The position numbers and the translations under genes were made by a program. Source: Clostridiales bacterium UBA4644 (GTDB lineage Bacteria > Bacillota > Clostridia > Oscillospirales > Butyricicoccaceae). Taken from it: DNA of 22,157 nt. The first letter of the stretch is position 1. Every line of letters begins with the position of its first letter. This document shows, in pieces, positions 22,025 through 22,157 of the stretch. The DNA lies in the NCBI GenBank assembly GCA_002405755.1, contig DHMK01000004.1, positions 18,069 to 40,225 of the forward strand, given 5' to 3'. The notes beneath the pieces are model-generated. The model did no database searches. It was not told where the DNA came from and was given only the letters and a program-made list of their open reading frames with translations.

Positions 22025-22157
22025 TGTTAATGCCTAAGAGAGTCAAATACCGCAGAGTGCAGCGCGGCCGCATGAAGGGCAAAGCCACCCGCGGCAACGT
22101 TGTCAACTACGGTGAGTTTGGTCTGGTGGCCACCGAGCCCGCGTGGATCACCAGCAA
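22024..22157 (+). CDS. rplP: 50S ribosomal protein L16 (3'-truncated by window)
   Basis: The first 44 codons are present. The ATG at 22024 uses the last base of the rpsC stop (TAATG), so it is translationally coupled; a GGAGGAG lies in the end of rpsC. The sequence starts LMPKRVKYRRVQRGRMKGKA and continues into GNVVNYGEFGLVATEPAWI, diagnostic of L16, which binds 23S rRNA near the A-site tRNA elbow and the peptidyl transferase centre. The rest is beyond the window edge. Confidence 0.95.
   Translation, partial: MLMPKRVKYRRVQRGRMKGKATRGNVVNYGEFGLVATEPAWITS

Noticed and set aside
1..22157. CRISPR arrays, tRNA or rRNA genes, insertion sequences with transposase
   Set aside because: No regularly spaced repeats, no cloverleaf with the TTCGA arm pattern and no transposase motif were found on either strand.

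Overview
This is high-GC DNA from a Gram-positive anaerobe. It most resembles gut Clostridia of the Oscillospiraceae/Ruminococcaceae type (Flavonifractor, Oscillibacter or Intestinimonas-like). This is inferred from GC-rich codon use, strong AGGAGG-type ribosome binding sites, a Firmicutes-type LexA box, an S10 ribosomal protein operon in Firmicutes order, and a DUF975 protein. The species cannot be fixed from the sequence alone.

Layout. (1) 1-8315, plus strand: a tightly packed six-gene operon whose 5' end lies outside the window. It encodes a solute-binding protein with a large N-terminal sensor-like domain, two MalF/MalG-type permeases, a HlyD-type membrane fusion protein with a very long coiled coil, a MacB-ectodomain-like membrane protein with only two membrane segments, and a MalK/MsmX/UgpC-type ATPase. 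A complete importer and the parts of an exporter-like envelope complex are therefore fused in one operon. (2) 8316-11480, plus strand: short independent units, each with its own signals: a DUF1508 (YegP-like) protein, a GntR/FCD regulator followed by a NagZ-type lipoprotein glycosidase, and a small XRE regulator. A strong bidirectional terminator closes this side. (3) 11490-16792, minus strand: lexA and recG (4-base overlap), a histidine phosphatase, prfB with its own promoter, and a DUF975 membrane protein. lexA-recG is preceded by a palindromic SOS box on the -35 element. (4) 16971-22157, plus strand: the S10 operon (rpsJ, rplC, rplD, rplW, rplB, rpsS, rplV, rpsC, rplP truncated by the window edge), read from a good promoter at 16971-16999.

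The most striking item lies in the roughly 400-base S10 leader. A highly structured RNA of about 270 nt (about 17054-17326) carries motifs I recognise from HEARO RNAs, the omega-RNAs that guide IscB/IsrB nucleases. No IscB-like ORF is present. It is followed directly by ATGA, the target-adjacent motif reported for such systems, so it looks like a stand-alone omega-RNA element inserted in the S10 leader and transcribed from the ribosomal promoter. Two more structured spacers sit inside the S10 operon (rpsJ-rplC and rplW-rplB).

All identifications come from reading the sequence; no database search or folding program was run.
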